The notes below the pieces were generated by a model. It ran no database searches, was not told where the DNA came from, and worked only from the letters and a program-made list of their open reading frames with translations. A stretch of 44,792 bases of DNA, from positions 1 through 44,792 of the forward strand of contig NZ_JAPNLJ010000054.1 in NCBI RefSeq assembly GCF_026627445.1, in the 5' to 3' direction. Origin of the DNA: Streptomyces sp. H27-H1 (GTDB taxonomy: Bacteria; Actinomycetota; Actinomycetes; Streptomycetales; Streptomycetaceae). Both the position numbers and the translations under genes were made by a program. Positions 32,802 through 41,999 of this stretch are shown one piece after another (position 1 is the stretch's first letter; the number at the start of each line of letters is the position of its first letter).

Positions 32802-32816
32802 CTGACGGTTCGTCAG
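32802..32816. promoter_or_regulatory. operator-like palindrome, site 5
   Basis: CTGACG-GTT-CGTCAG, perfect inverted repeat upstream of the LLM-SDR operon. A partial half-site CGTCA at 32772 lies between it and the gene. Confidence 0.7.
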
Positions 32817-32901
32817 GCAAGGGGTTGGCGCGAAGCCGGCAGCCCGGTCCGGGGGCGAAGAGACAATTGGGGCGCTCGAGGCGCGCACCGGCGGGGGCGG
32901 T

Positions 32902-33246
32902 GTGTCCGCTTACATCGAAACGGTCGTCCAGCGGCGGCAGCGGTGGCAGCAGCGGGACCGGCTCCGTGAGCTGATCACGGACTGCGAGTCCAGGAGCGGG
33001 CCCGCCGACTCGGCGGCCGTCGAAGCCGAGCCAGCGATATTGCGCGGCGGGTCAGCCGGACAGCTGTGCCGCAGCCGCGGAAGGCGGGCGGGCCCGGAGG
33101 GATGTCCGACCCCGCGCCTGGAGGCGCGGGGTCTCAAAGCTCGGGAACGCAGTCCACGGGGTCAGAAGACGCGAACCCGTTCGGCCGTGTCCCAGGACAT
33201 GTTGGCCTCCGGGCCGCGCAGGCCGCCGGTCCCGGTGCCCGGGTAG
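32902..33246 (+). CDS. short open frame, possible degenerate antitoxin-like protein
   Basis: Only the first 50 or so residues look protein-like: YIETVVQRRQRWQQRDRLRE followed by LITDCESRSGPADSAAVEAE, which resembles small ParD/CopG-type antitoxins of actinomycetes (basic helix, acidic helix with G-P-x-D-x-x-x-V). The later part runs through a terminator hairpin and over the end of the opposite FG-GAP gene, with no sensible composition. No toxin gene follows. Probably a truncated remnant or not a gene; it is the only coding signal in the 423-bp gap 32739-33161. Confidence 0.25.
   Translation: MSAYIETVVQRRQRWQQRDRLRELITDCESRSGPADSAAVEAEPAILRGGSAGQLCRSRGRRAGPEGCPTPRLEARGLKARERSPRGQKTRTRSAVSQDMLASGPRRPPVPVPG
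33108..33133. terminator. terminator downstream of the FG-GAP gene
   Basis: A perfect 11-bp stem GACCCCGCGCC / GGCGCGGGGTC with TGGA loop, 29 bp past the stop of the minus-strand FG-GAP gene. Confidence 0.8.
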
Positions 33247-34406
33247 ACGAAGGCCTGGCTCCAGCCGACGGGCCGCAGCAGGTCGCTGATGCCGTCGGCG
33301 GTGGCATCACCGGTGGCCACGATCGGGGCGTCCGACGGCCAGGCGAACGGCAGCTGCTTGCGCGCGCCGAAACTGCCGGCGCCGTTGCCCGGGTAGAGCC
33401 ACAGTCGTCGCGAGCCGTCACGCGCCAGGAGGTCGGCCCGGCCGTCGCCGGACAGGTCGCCCGGCGAGACGAGCTGGTTCATGGTGTTCCAGCCGCCGCC
33501 CAGGTTCTTGCGCGTACCGAACCATCCGTAGCCGTTGCCCGGGTACATCCACAGCACACCGGCCGTGTCGCGGGCGAGCAGGTCGCCGCGCCCGTCACCG
33601 GTCAGGTCGCCGGCCGCGCTGATCTCGCGCATGGTGTTCCAGCCGCCGCCCAGACTCAGCCGCGTACCGAAGGCGCCGGTACCGAGGCCCGGGTAGAACC
33701 ACAGGACGCCGGCCTTGTCGCGGGCGTAGATGTCCTCCTTGCCGTCCGAGTTGTAGTCGCCGTGGCGGACGAGCTGGGTCATGACGTTCCAGCCTCCACC
33801 GAGGAACTTGCCCTGCGTACGCCCCTGGGCGTCCCTCTTGCCGGGCAGGAACCACAGGCGGCCGTCGTCGGCACGCTCCAGCAGGTCGGCTACGCGGTCG
33901 TTGTTGAGGTCCGCAAATTTCGCGACGGCCGGAACCGGCGCGGGCCGCGGCTGGTCGGGCCAGGCCACCCAGTCCATGTACGGGACACCCTGGGTGACCT
34001 CGTAGTTGGTGGTGGCCATCCGGATGGAGCTGATCACGTTGTCGAACCGGCCCATGATGGAGCCCGAGAGATCGTTGGGCCCGTTGTGCGGGCTCACGAT
34101 GATGTAGTCACCCGAGAAGTTCACGTCCGGGTGCATGGTCGCCCACAGGCCGCTGTTGTTGACCAGCGAGGAAATCTTGTTGTCCCAGGTGCCGAGCGTG
34201 GCCTGGGGGGACGAGAAGGTCTTCATCTCGCCCGTGAAGTCGTCGCCGGCGAAGACGCAGAACTTGCCCGCCGGGCAGCGCGCGGAGTTGTCGGCCGCGG
34301 CGGCGGTGGGCGCGGCGGTGACCAGGGCGGCCATCGAGGCGGCCGCGGCGACGGCCGCGGCGAGTGCGCGACGCAGGGAACGGGATCGGGAACCGGGTCG
34401 GGTCAT
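33162..34406 (-). CDS. secreted I36-like / FG-GAP repeat protein (intact paralogue)
   Basis: 414 residues. Signal peptide (MTRPGSRSRSLRRALAAAVA... ending TAAAAD). Residues about 42-95 form a peptidase-inhibitor-I36/crystallin-like module (CPAGKFCVFAGDDFTGEMKTF, LGTWDNKISSLVNN). From about residue 165 five or more FG-GAP/VCBS-type blades follow, each with a calcium-binding loop of the form D-x-N-x-D-x-x-x-D (DLNNDRVADLL, DYNSDGKEDIY, DLTGDGRGDLL, DLSGDGRADLL) and a W-x-Y-P-G end. A beta-propeller-like secreted protein, probably calcium-stabilised, perhaps a wall-binding or protease-inhibiting factor. The ATG at 34406 is chosen because it gives the signal peptide. Adjacent paralogue upstream shows tandem duplication. 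Confidence 0.88.
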   Translation of the reverse strand: MTRPGSRSRSLRRALAAAVAAAASMAALVTAAPTAAAADNSARCPAGKFCVFAGDDFTGEMKTFSSPQATLGTWDNKISSLVNNSGLWATMHPDVNFSGDYIIVSPHNGPNDLSGSIMGRFDNVISSIRMATTNYEVTQGVPYMDWVAWPDQPRPAPVPAVAKFADLNNDRVADLLERADDGRLWFLPGKRDAQGRTQGKFLGGGWNVMTQLVRHGDYNSDGKEDIYARDKAGVLWFYPGLGTGAFGTRLSLGGGWNTMREISAAGDLTGDGRGDLLARDTAGVLWMYPGNGYGWFGTRKNLGGGWNTMNQLVSPGDLSGDGRADLLARDGSRRLWLYPGNGAGSFGARKQLPFAWPSDAPIVATGDATADGISDLLRPVGWSQAFVYPGTGTGGLRGPEANMSWDTAERVRVF

Positions 34407-34524
34407 GAGGAAGGCAGCCTGTTCTGGACCGAAGTCCGAAGCGCGAGGACGGGAAGGGGTGGTGAGACCAGCGCGGCCGGCCCCCGGCCCGGAAGGACCG
34501 GGGGCCGCGGTCCGGGCCGCGGGA

Positions 34525-35756
34525 TCAGAACACGAGGTGCGCGTCCGAGGCATTGCCGACGTCCCGCGCGGGGCCGATGCGGCCGTCTTTCGCACCCGTT
34601 CCGGGGTACAGGCGGGTGTAGTTGGAGACGTGCGAGTGCGCCAGGAGATCGGGGTGCCCGTCGCCGTTGTAGTCGCCGATACCCGCCAGCTCTTTGAGAC
34701 CGTTCCAGCCACCGGTACCGATCAGGCTGCGCGCACCGAAGGCGCCGCGGCCGTTGCCCGGGTAGAACCAGAGCCGCCCGGAGGTGTCACGGGTTACGAG
34801 GTCGGAGAGGTGGTCGGAGTTCATGTCACCCGCGCCGACGAGCTCGTTCATCACTTGCCAGCCGCCACCGAGGCTCTTGCGCGTGCCGAACGAGCCCTTG
34901 CCGTTGCCGGGATACATCCACAGCGCACCGGCGGTGTCGACGGCGAGCAGGTCCCGCTTGCCGTCACCGGTGAGGTCGCCGGCCGCAGCGAGGTCCCGCA
35001 TCCCGTTCCAGCCGCCGCCGAGCCCCGTTCGTGTACCGAGGGCCGAGCCGGTGCCCGGGTAGAACCACAGGGCGCCGGCCTTGTCGCGGGCGAAGACGTC
35101 TTCCTTGCCGTCCGCGTTGTAGTCGCCGTGGCGCAGCAGCTGGGTCATCTCTCGTTCCAGCCGGCGCCGAGGCGGTGATTGGCGGCGTGCTCATCCGCGG
35201 TCACGACCCACAGCGCGCCGTACCGGTTGCGGCCGACCAGGTCGGTGCGGCCGTCGCCATTGAAGTCACCGAAGGCGGACACGGCCTCCGTGGGCGCGGG
35301 ACGCGTCCGGGGCTGCTCGCCGCCCGACCACCACGGGTAGGTGGCGAAGCTGCCGCAGTCCTCCGCGTCCGGCAGGAGCTCCACCGAGCTGATGGCGTCG
35401 TCCAGGTCCGGGCGCTGGCTCTCGTCGAAGGACACCTGGCCGCTGTAATAGTGAGTGGCGGTCTGCCAGTCGTAGTCGGGCTGGGCGCTGACGCACACCG
35501 TGTAGTCGCTGTAGTTGGCGAGCGAGCTTATGCGGTTGTCCCAGGTGCCGAGGCGGGCCAGGCTGTTCTTGACGATCTTCATGTCGCCGGTGCCGACGGG
35601 CCCGCTGAACACGCAGACCTGGCCCCAGGGGCAGCGGTCGTATCCGCCGGCCGCCTGGGCGGACGAGGCGGCGCCGAGCAGGCCGGCGGTGGTGGCGAGT
35701 GCTGTGGCGGCGGCGACGAGCGCACCGCGGACGGCGCGCGGAACGGAAAGGTGCAC
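34525..35756 (-). pseudogene. secreted I36-like / FG-GAP repeat protein, split by a 2-bp insertion
   Basis: The first part (35756 to 35145, 203 residues) has a signal peptide (to SSAQAAGG), the I36-like module (CPWGQVCVFSGPVGTGDMK) and the first blade, then ends GAGWNER-stop. The second part (35148 to 34525, 207 residues) resumes at MTQLLRHGDYNADGKEDVFA with four blades. The intact paralogue reads W-N-V-M-T-Q-L at this point, so the gene carries GAGAGATG where GAGATG is expected: an extra GA in a GA run at about 35149-35153. The stop and the new ATG overlap (ATGA), so re-initiation is possible but would give an unexported half. Slippage pseudogene, reversible variant or sequence error. Confidence 0.8.
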
Positions 35757-35968
35757 GGAATCCCCCGAATGTAAGTGGAACAGCCGCGTTCACACAGGCC
35801 CGCAGAAGCCGGCCCCCCTCTGGAACGCGGGTTCGAGTGCCTGGATCATAGCCATGGCCCCTTCCGCCGGGGCCCGCGGGCCGCCGCCATCGGGCTCTGC
35901 CGGCGGAGCCGCGGAAGGCGGAGCGCGAGGGGATGTGCGAGCGCGGGCCGACCGCTAGGGTGCCGCCC

Positions 35969-36673
35969 GTGGATCTGTTTCTGACCCTGGTCAGCGGGGT
36001 GGCGTGGACCGTCGTGTACGTCGAGGCGATCCGGGTGGGGCTGCGGGACCGGACGTACGCGATGCCGGTCGCGGCCCTCGCGCTGAACTTCGCGTGGGAG
36101 TCGACTTACGCCGTCAACGAGTTCCGCACCGGGTTCTCGGCCCAGGGCGTCGTCAACGTGGTGTGGGCCGTCGCCGACATCGTCATCGTGTACACGTACC
36201 TGCGCTGGGGGCGGGCCGAGCTGCCCGGCTTCGTGACCCGGCCGCTGTTCGCGCTCTGGAGCGTGCTCGTCTTCGGATGTGCCTTCGCCGTGCAGTGGCT
36301 CTTCCTCGCCCACCTCGGCACGCACGACGCGTCCCGCTACTCGGCGTTCCTGCAGAACCTGCTGATGTCCGGCCTCTTCATCGCCCTCTACGCGAGCCGG
36401 CGCGGCCGACAGGGGCAGTCCCTCGTCATCGCCGTGGCCAAATGGATCGGCACGCTCGCGCCGACCTTCCTGTTCGGGGTCGTCGAGGACGTGCCGTTCA
36501 TCCTCGGGCTGGGGCTGCTGTGCGCCGTCTTCGACCTGGCCTACATCGCCCTGCTGGCCCGCGACCCGGCGGGGGCGGAACGGGCGGGGGCGGATCCGGC
36601 GGGAGCGGACCCGGCCGGTGTGGACCCGGCGGCGGACGGGTCCGTCAGAAGCCCTGCGGCCCCATCACGATGA
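35969..36673 (+). CDS. integral membrane protein resembling Pyr4/PaxB-type terpene cyclases
   Basis: 234 residues with about seven membrane helices. After helix 1 comes DRTYAMPVAALALNFAWE, which closely follows the D-x-T-Y-x-M-x-x-x-x-L-x-x-N-x-A-W-E signature of transmembrane terpene cyclases such as Pyr4, PaxB and AndB; the catalytic-type glutamate would be E44. A second acid, D189, sits in the last helix (CAVFDLAYIALLAR), where that family also has a key aspartate. Those enzymes fold prenylated or epoxidised meroterpenoid substrates. No prenyltransferase or epoxidase is nearby, so the biochemical role is open. Start GTG 35969 with TAGGGTG upstream. The C-terminal tail repeats GADPAG and overlaps the convergent L,D-transpeptidase gene by 29 bp. 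Confidence 0.65.
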   Translation: MDLFLTLVSGVAWTVVYVEAIRVGLRDRTYAMPVAALALNFAWESTYAVNEFRTGFSAQGVVNVVWAVADIVIVYTYLRWGRAELPGFVTRPLFALWSVLVFGCAFAVQWLFLAHLGTHDASRYSAFLQNLLMSGLFIALYASRRGRQGQSLVIAVAKWIGTLAPTFLFGVVEDVPFILGLGLLCAVFDLAYIALLARDPAGAERAGADPAGADPAGVDPAADGSVRSPAAPSR

Positions 36674-37517
36674 CCGGCTTGGCCGCCGGGTCGAGGGTCG
36701 CCAGGACCTTCTGCATCGCGGCCTTCGGGATGCCCACGCAGCCCTGAGAAGGACCGTCGTGGTCCACGTGGAGCCAGATGTTGCCACCCTTCTCCTCGCC
36801 CTCCGGCTTCGTCGGGTCCAGCGGGCTGACACCCGTCTTGCGGTTGAAGTCGATGGCCACGACATAGTCGAAGGAGCCGCGCAGCGACTCGCCGTTGACC
36901 CCGAGGCCCGAGGCCACGAAGGAGGCGTTCCGGTCGTACGGGAACTTCGTGCCCGGCGGCTTCGGCAGCAGCCCGCCCGCGTCGGTGAGCGGGTACACGC
37001 CCTCGGGGGAGGTCAGGTCCCCGTAGGTGCGCTCCGTGGACCAGCCCTTGGCGCCGTTGCGCGCGGGCCAGCTGTCGCTCTTCGCCCAGTCGGCCCCGGC
37101 CGCCGGACGGGTGTACAGGGCGGCCGTGGAGTCCGAGGAATCCCTCGCCTTGCCGGTGACCAGGATCAGCTGGCGGGAGTCCGCGGGGATCTTCGCGCGG
37201 GTCTGTTCGCTGACCTCGGGCAGACCCTGGAAGGGGTCGCGCTCGACTCCCCGCGCGGCCCGCTCGGCGGCCTTCGGCCGGGCGTCGGCGGCGGCCAGGG
37301 ACGCGGCGTTGGCCGGGGGGTCCTGGGCGAGGTACAGCCAGCCGGCACCGAAGCCGAGCAGCCCGAGGACGGCTGCGAAGGCGACGGGGCGCGAACCGCG
37401 GGATGCGCGGTCGGCGCGCCGCGCACCGGCGGCGCGGTTGCGCCGGGTCGGGCGGGACGCACCGGGGGTGCGGGACGGACGGGGCGCGCGGGAGCCGGCT
37501 CGGGCGTGCTTGCTCAT
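36645..37517 (-). CDS. L,D-transpeptidase (YkuD-fold) family protein
   Basis: 290 residues. A basic, Arg/Pro-rich cytoplasmic N-terminus of about 45 residues, one membrane anchor (VAFAAVLGLLGFGAGWLYLA), then an extracellular domain. The active-site region is IWLHVDHDGPSQGCVGIP with H250 and nucleophile C260; the usual S-H-G-C is S-Q-G-C here, as in the ErfK-type DUF group with a compact active site. Members crosslink peptidoglycan by 3-3 bonds or modify wall proteins; whether this branch is a true transpeptidase is less certain. ATG 37517 preferred; an in-frame GTG upstream at 37556 is possible. Its end overlaps the end of the membrane-protein gene. Confidence 0.85.
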   Translation of the reverse strand: MSKHARAGSRAPRPSRTPGASRPTRRNRAAGARRADRASRGSRPVAFAAVLGLLGFGAGWLYLAQDPPANAASLAAADARPKAAERAARGVERDPFQGLPEVSEQTRAKIPADSRQLILVTGKARDSSDSTAALYTRPAAGADWAKSDSWPARNGAKGWSTERTYGDLTSPEGVYPLTDAGGLLPKPPGTKFPYDRNASFVASGLGVNGESLRGSFDYVVAIDFNRKTGVSPLDPTKPEGEEKGGNIWLHVDHDGPSQGCVGIPKAAMQKVLATLDPAAKPVIVMGPQGF

Positions 37518-37559
37518 TGACCCGACCGTACACAGCCGATCTTCATTTTGGTTCACCGG

Positions 37560-38786
37560 TCAAACGCCGGGCGTTTCCTCACCCGGTGGCGCATCCGGGA
37601 ACCAGACCCGGAGCGTCAGCCCGCCGCCCGGCGCCGGGTTGGCCCGCGCCGTCAGCTCCGCGCCGTGCGCCCGGGTGATCGACGAGACGATCGAGAGGCC
37701 CAACCCGGCCCCCTCACCTGCGGTGTGCTGCCGTTCGGCCCGCCGCCGGAACGGCTCCAGCAGCCTCGGCACATCCTGCGGATCGATCACCGGGCCCGTG
37801 TTGGAAACCGTCAGGACCCCGTCGGTGGAGGTCGCCACCTCCAGGCGGCCGCCCGCACGGTTGTGACGTACGGCATTGGCCAGCAGGTTCCGTACGAGGT
37901 GGCCGAGGAGGGTCCGGTCGCCCGTGACGCTCAGCGGCTCGAGGTCCCGTACGACCGTGAGGTCCTGAGGGGCCGTCGCCCCGATGGCCTCCAGTTCGAC
38001 GGCCGCGATCGCCGCCAGGTCCACCGGTTCCGCGGCTTCCAGGCCCTCCTCCGAGACGGCCAGCAGGAGCAGCGACTCGACGAGGTGCTGGCTGGAGGCC
38101 GCGACCTCGATGAGCTTGGAGCGGATCCGGGCCACCTTCTCCGGCGGCGGATCCCCCGCGAGCCCGATCTCGGCGGCCGCCCGCTGCACGGCGAGCGGGG
38201 TGCGCAGCTCGTGGGCGGCGTTCGCGGCGAACCGGCGCTGCGCACCGACCAGGTCCTCCATCCGGTCGAGCATCCCGTCGAAGGTGTCGGCCAGCCGCTT
38301 GAGTTCGCCGGGCGGGGCCTGGAGGCCGATCCGCTCGTGGAGGGTGGCACCGGACAGGCGGGCCGTCTCGGTGATCACGGCTACGGGGCGCAGGACCCGG
38401 CCGGCCATCCACCAGGCGAGCCAGATGGACAGGACGGCGAAGGCGGCGAGGGCGATGACGGAGACGGTGAGGAGTTCCTGGACCGTGGCGCGTTCGACGG
38501 CGGTGGAAAGGCTCCGGGTGGCCTGCCACTGGTCCAGCTGTTCCTGGGTCGGCGCCATGCCGGGCGGCAGTGTCTGGGCGGGGACGGCCTCGACCTTCTC
38601 GCCCTCGTTCAGTTCTTCGCCCGGCTTCAGGACCACCGTGGAGGTGACCGCTCCGCTGATGCGTGCGTAGAGGCCGTTGCGGAGGAGGACGTTGATCAGG
38701 GTGATGAGGCCGCCGCCCGCCAGGAGGAGCAGCGAGCCGTAGAGGGCCGTGAGACGGGCACGCTCGGATCGGAGCACTGCTCTCAT
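37560..38786 (-). CDS. two-component sensor histidine kinase
   Basis: 408 residues. Helix TM1 at about residues 12-34, an extracytoplasmic loop of about 70 residues, TM2 at about 106-128, HAMP linker, phospho-acceptor H192 in NAAHELRTPLAV, N-box VRNLLANAVRHN, G1 VSNTGP, G2 GAGLGLSIV. Senses an extracytoplasmic signal and phosphorylates the partner regulator. ATG 38786 overlaps the regulator stop (ATGA), so the pair is translationally coupled. The regulator gene faces a lipoprotein-adaptor-ABC-permease operon across a 90-bp gap, which suggests control of that exporter, perhaps in response to envelope damage or an antimicrobial (inference). Confidence 0.95.
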   Translation of the reverse strand: MRAVLRSERARLTALYGSLLLLAGGGLITLINVLLRNGLYARISGAVTSTVVLKPGEELNEGEKVEAVPAQTLPPGMAPTQEQLDQWQATRSLSTAVERATVQELLTVSVIALAAFAVLSIWLAWWMAGRVLRPVAVITETARLSGATLHERIGLQAPPGELKRLADTFDGMLDRMEDLVGAQRRFAANAAHELRTPLAVQRAAAEIGLAGDPPPEKVARIRSKLIEVAASSQHLVESLLLLAVSEEGLEAAEPVDLAAIAAVELEAIGATAPQDLTVVRDLEPLSVTGDRTLLGHLVRNLLANAVRHNRAGGRLEVATSTDGVLTVSNTGPVIDPQDVPRLLEPFRRRAERQHTAGEGAGLGLSIVSSITRAHGAELTARANPAPGGGLTLRVWFPDAPPGEETPGV

Positions 38787-39448
38787 CGCGGATCACCGAT
38801 CCGATAGCCCGCCCCCGGCACCGTTTCGATCAGCGGTGGCTCCCCCAGCTTGGCCCGCAGCTTGCTGAGGGTGACCCGTACCGCGTTGGTGCTGTAGGAG
38901 GTGTCCTCCTCCCACACCTGCTCGATCAGGTCGTCATTGCTCAGCACCGCCCCCTCCGCCCGCAGCAGCGCCTCCAGCACCGCGAACTCCTTCGGCGACA
39001 GGGCCAGCCTGCGCCCGTCCCGGCCGGCGCTGCGCCGCGCGGTGTCCAGGGCGACACCGGAGCGCTCCAGTACGGGCGGCAGGGCGGGCTGGACGCGCCG
39101 CCCCAGCGCCAGAACCCGGGCGAGGAGCTCGTCGTAGGCGAAGGGTTTGGTGAGGTAGTCGTCGGCGCCGAGGCCGAGCCCCTCCACCCGGTCCCGTACC
39201 GTCCCGGACGCCGTCAGCATCAGGACCCGGGTCAGCAGCCGCTCCCGCACCACCTGGCGGCAGACCTCGTCGCCGTGCAGGCCGGGCAAATCGCGGTCGA
39301 GGACCAGGACGTCGTACGCGCCCAGGCGCAGACGCCGCAGTGCCTCCAGGCCGTCGCCCGCCTCGTCCACGGCCAACGCGTCGCGCCGCAGCCCTTCGGC
39401 GATCATTTCGCGCAGGAACTCCTCGTCCTCCACCACCAGAACTCGCAT
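38783..39448 (-). CDS. OmpR/PhoB-family response regulator
   Basis: 221 residues. Receiver domain with acidic pocket E7/D8, phosphorylation site D51 (LVLDRDLPG), T/S in MLTASG and lysine in YLTKPF; C-terminal winged helix LSPKEFAVLEALLRAEGAVL ... TNAVRVTLSKLRAKLG. ATG 39448 has GAGGAC about 5 nt upstream; very long in-frame extensions upstream are shadows of the opposite operon. Transcribed with the kinase. Divergent from the export operon, 90 bp of shared promoter between them. Confidence 0.95.
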   Translation of the reverse strand: MRVLVVEDEEFLREMIAEGLRRDALAVDEAGDGLEALRRLRLGAYDVLVLDRDLPGLHGDEVCRQVVRERLLTRVLMLTASGTVRDRVEGLGLGADDYLTKPFAYDELLARVLALGRRVQPALPPVLERSGVALDTARRSAGRDGRRLALSPKEFAVLEALLRAEGAVLSNDDLIEQVWEEDTSYSTNAVRVTLSKLRAKLGEPPLIETVPGAGYRIGDPR

Positions 39449-39538
39449 GCCGTCCTCTTTACCCGAGAGGAACATTTCGCCGTTGTAAGCACGAGCCGTT
39501 AGAGAAACGAAACCCCCTCTCCGCGCACGCTCTGGCGC

Positions 39539-40051
39539 ATGAAGCGATCCACGACCATGACCACGGCCGCGCTGCTCACCGGCCTGACCCTCTTCGTCAC
39601 CGCGTGCACGGGCGGCGCCGACAGCTCCGACGGCAAGAAGGACGAGAAGAAGGACTCCTCCAGCTCGGCCGGCGGGAGCGGCGGCGGACCCAGCGGCGCG
39701 GACCTCGACGCGGCCCTCAAGACGCGCAAATGCCTGCGCGACAACGGCGTGGACGCGCCCGACCCGAAGCCCGGAGAGGACCCGCGCGGAATGACGCTGG
39801 GGGCCGGCGGTGACTCCGAGGTGCTGAAGAAGGCCTACGACAAGTGCGGGATCAAGGCCCCCGGGTCCGGCGGCGAGGTGTCCCAGGCGGACAAGGACAA
39901 GGCGCTGAAGACCGCCAAGTGCATGCGGGACAAGGGCTTCGACATGAAGGACCCGGAGTTCAACGGCGGCATGATGAGCGCCAACCAGATACCCGAGGGC
40001 GTTGACCAGCAGGCCTTCATGGACCAGCTGAACAAGTGCAGCAGCGAATGA
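39539..40051 (+). CDS. lipoprotein with duplicated cysteine motif, first gene of an export operon
   Basis: 170 residues. Signal peptide with lipobox FVTAC (cysteine near residue 23), a charged Lys/Asp/Ser/Gly linker, then two related segments, KCLRDNGVDAPDPKPG and KCMRDKGFDMKDPEF, each followed by a single cysteine (DKCG and NKCS). Looks like an internal duplication of a small disulfide-bonded domain exposed outside the membrane. Such proteins often precede adaptor-ABC exporters in Streptomyces; role unknown, possibly a signal or substrate-binding component. Its stop overlaps the ATG of the adaptor gene (ATGA). The divergent regulator pair is the likely controller. Confidence 0.85.
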   Translation: MKRSTTMTTAALLTGLTLFVTACTGGADSSDGKKDEKKDSSSSAGGSGGGPSGADLDAALKTRKCLRDNGVDAPDPKPGEDPRGMTLGAGGDSEVLKKAYDKCGIKAPGSGGEVSQADKDKALKTAKCMRDKGFDMKDPEFNGGMMSANQIPEGVDQQAFMDQLNKCSSE

Positions 40052-41234
40052 GCCGCCGCGGGAAATGGCTGCTGGCGTCCGTGGCCGCCGTACTCGCCGT
40101 CTCGGGCGGCGGATACGCGGTGGTCGCCCAGGTCGGCACGGACGGCAAGGACACGGCCCGGGAACGGGCGAACGGACTGCCCCCGGCGACGACACCGGTG
40201 ACGCTCGGCGATCTGAGCTCCGGATTCCAGATGGACGGGACGCTCGGGTACGACAAGGAGCACAAGCTCAACGCGGTGGGAGTCGGCGGTACGGGGGGAT
40301 CCGGCGGTACAGGCGGTGGCGCGGGCTCCCCCGGCGCGGACGGGGCGGGCGCCGGAGCGGGCGCCGGGGCCGGCTCCGCGACCCTGACCTGGGTGGCGCC
40401 CGCCGGCTCCGCCGTGGAGCGCGACGGCAAGCTCTACGAGGTCAACGGCAAGCCGGTGCGCCTGATGTACGGCACCACCCCCATGTACCGGACCATGAAG
40501 TCCGGGGACAAGGGCGAGGACGTCGAGCAGCTCAAGCGCAATCTCCAGGCCCTCGGCTTCGGAACCGGCCTCGACCCTTCGGACGGCACCTTCACCGCGG
40601 GCACCGCCACCGGCGTCAAGCGCTGGCAGAAGTCCCACAAGATGAAGGAGACCGGCGAGGTCGGCAAGGACGACATCGCCTTCGCCTCCGGACCGCAGCG
40701 GGTGCAGAAGAACGACATGGCCGTCGGCGACGAGGCGGCCTCCGGCAAGCCCGTGCTGACCCTGACCGGCACCGAGCGGATGGTCCGGTTCCAGCTGGAC
40801 GTGGCCAAGGCGGGCGCGGCCAAGGTCGGCGACCAGGTGACCGTGAGCCTGCCGGGCGGCGGCACGGCCAACGGCAAGATCGAGTCGGTGGGCAGCACCG
40901 CCAACCCCGACGACCCGCCCTCGGGGGGCGCGGGCGGCGGCGGCGAGAAGAAGCCGAAGGTCCAGGTCGATGTCACCCTCGACAACGCGGCCGAGGCCAA
41001 GGGCCCGGACCAGTCCCCGGTCACGGTGAACCTGACCGGCGAGACCCGCAAGGGCGTGCTCTCCGTCCCCGTCAACGCCCTCCTCGCCCTCGCGGAAGGC
41101 GGCTTCGGAGTCCAGGTCGTCGAGGACGGCGCGGTGCGCGAGGTCAAGGTCGAGCTCGGCATGTTCGGCAAGGGCCGGGTCGAGGTGAAGGGGGACGCCC
41201 TCAAGGAGGGCATGCAAGTGGGAGTCCCCAAGTC

Positions 41235-41238
<4 letters not shown>
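40048..41238 (+). CDS. efflux adaptor (HlyD/MacA-like) with peptidoglycan-binding domain
   Basis: 396 residues. An N-terminal membrane anchor (WLLASVAAVLAVSGGGYAVV), a Gly/Ala-rich low-complexity insertion at about residues 80-112, a PG_binding_1 domain (MKSGDKGEDVEQLKRNLQAL ... FTAGTATGVKRWQKSH), and a C-terminal beta-barrel adaptor region (VNLTGETRKGVLSVPVNALL). This composition is typical of actinomycete adaptors joining MacB-type ABC transporters to the wall. ATG 40048 overlaps the preceding stop, and its own stop overlaps the ABC ATPase ATG, so four genes are translationally linked. Confidence 0.9.

Positions 41239-41998
<760 letters not shown>

Positions 41999-41999
<1 letters not shown>

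Noticed and set aside
34407..34712. 100-codon N-terminal extension of the intact FG-GAP protein
   Set aside because: It would bury the signal peptide and overlaps the downstream end of the paralogue; it is a shadow frame.
39449..40195. Extension of the response regulator by about 250 codons
   Set aside because: The extension is antisense to the lipoprotein gene; the receiver domain starts at 39448 with a good ribosome site.
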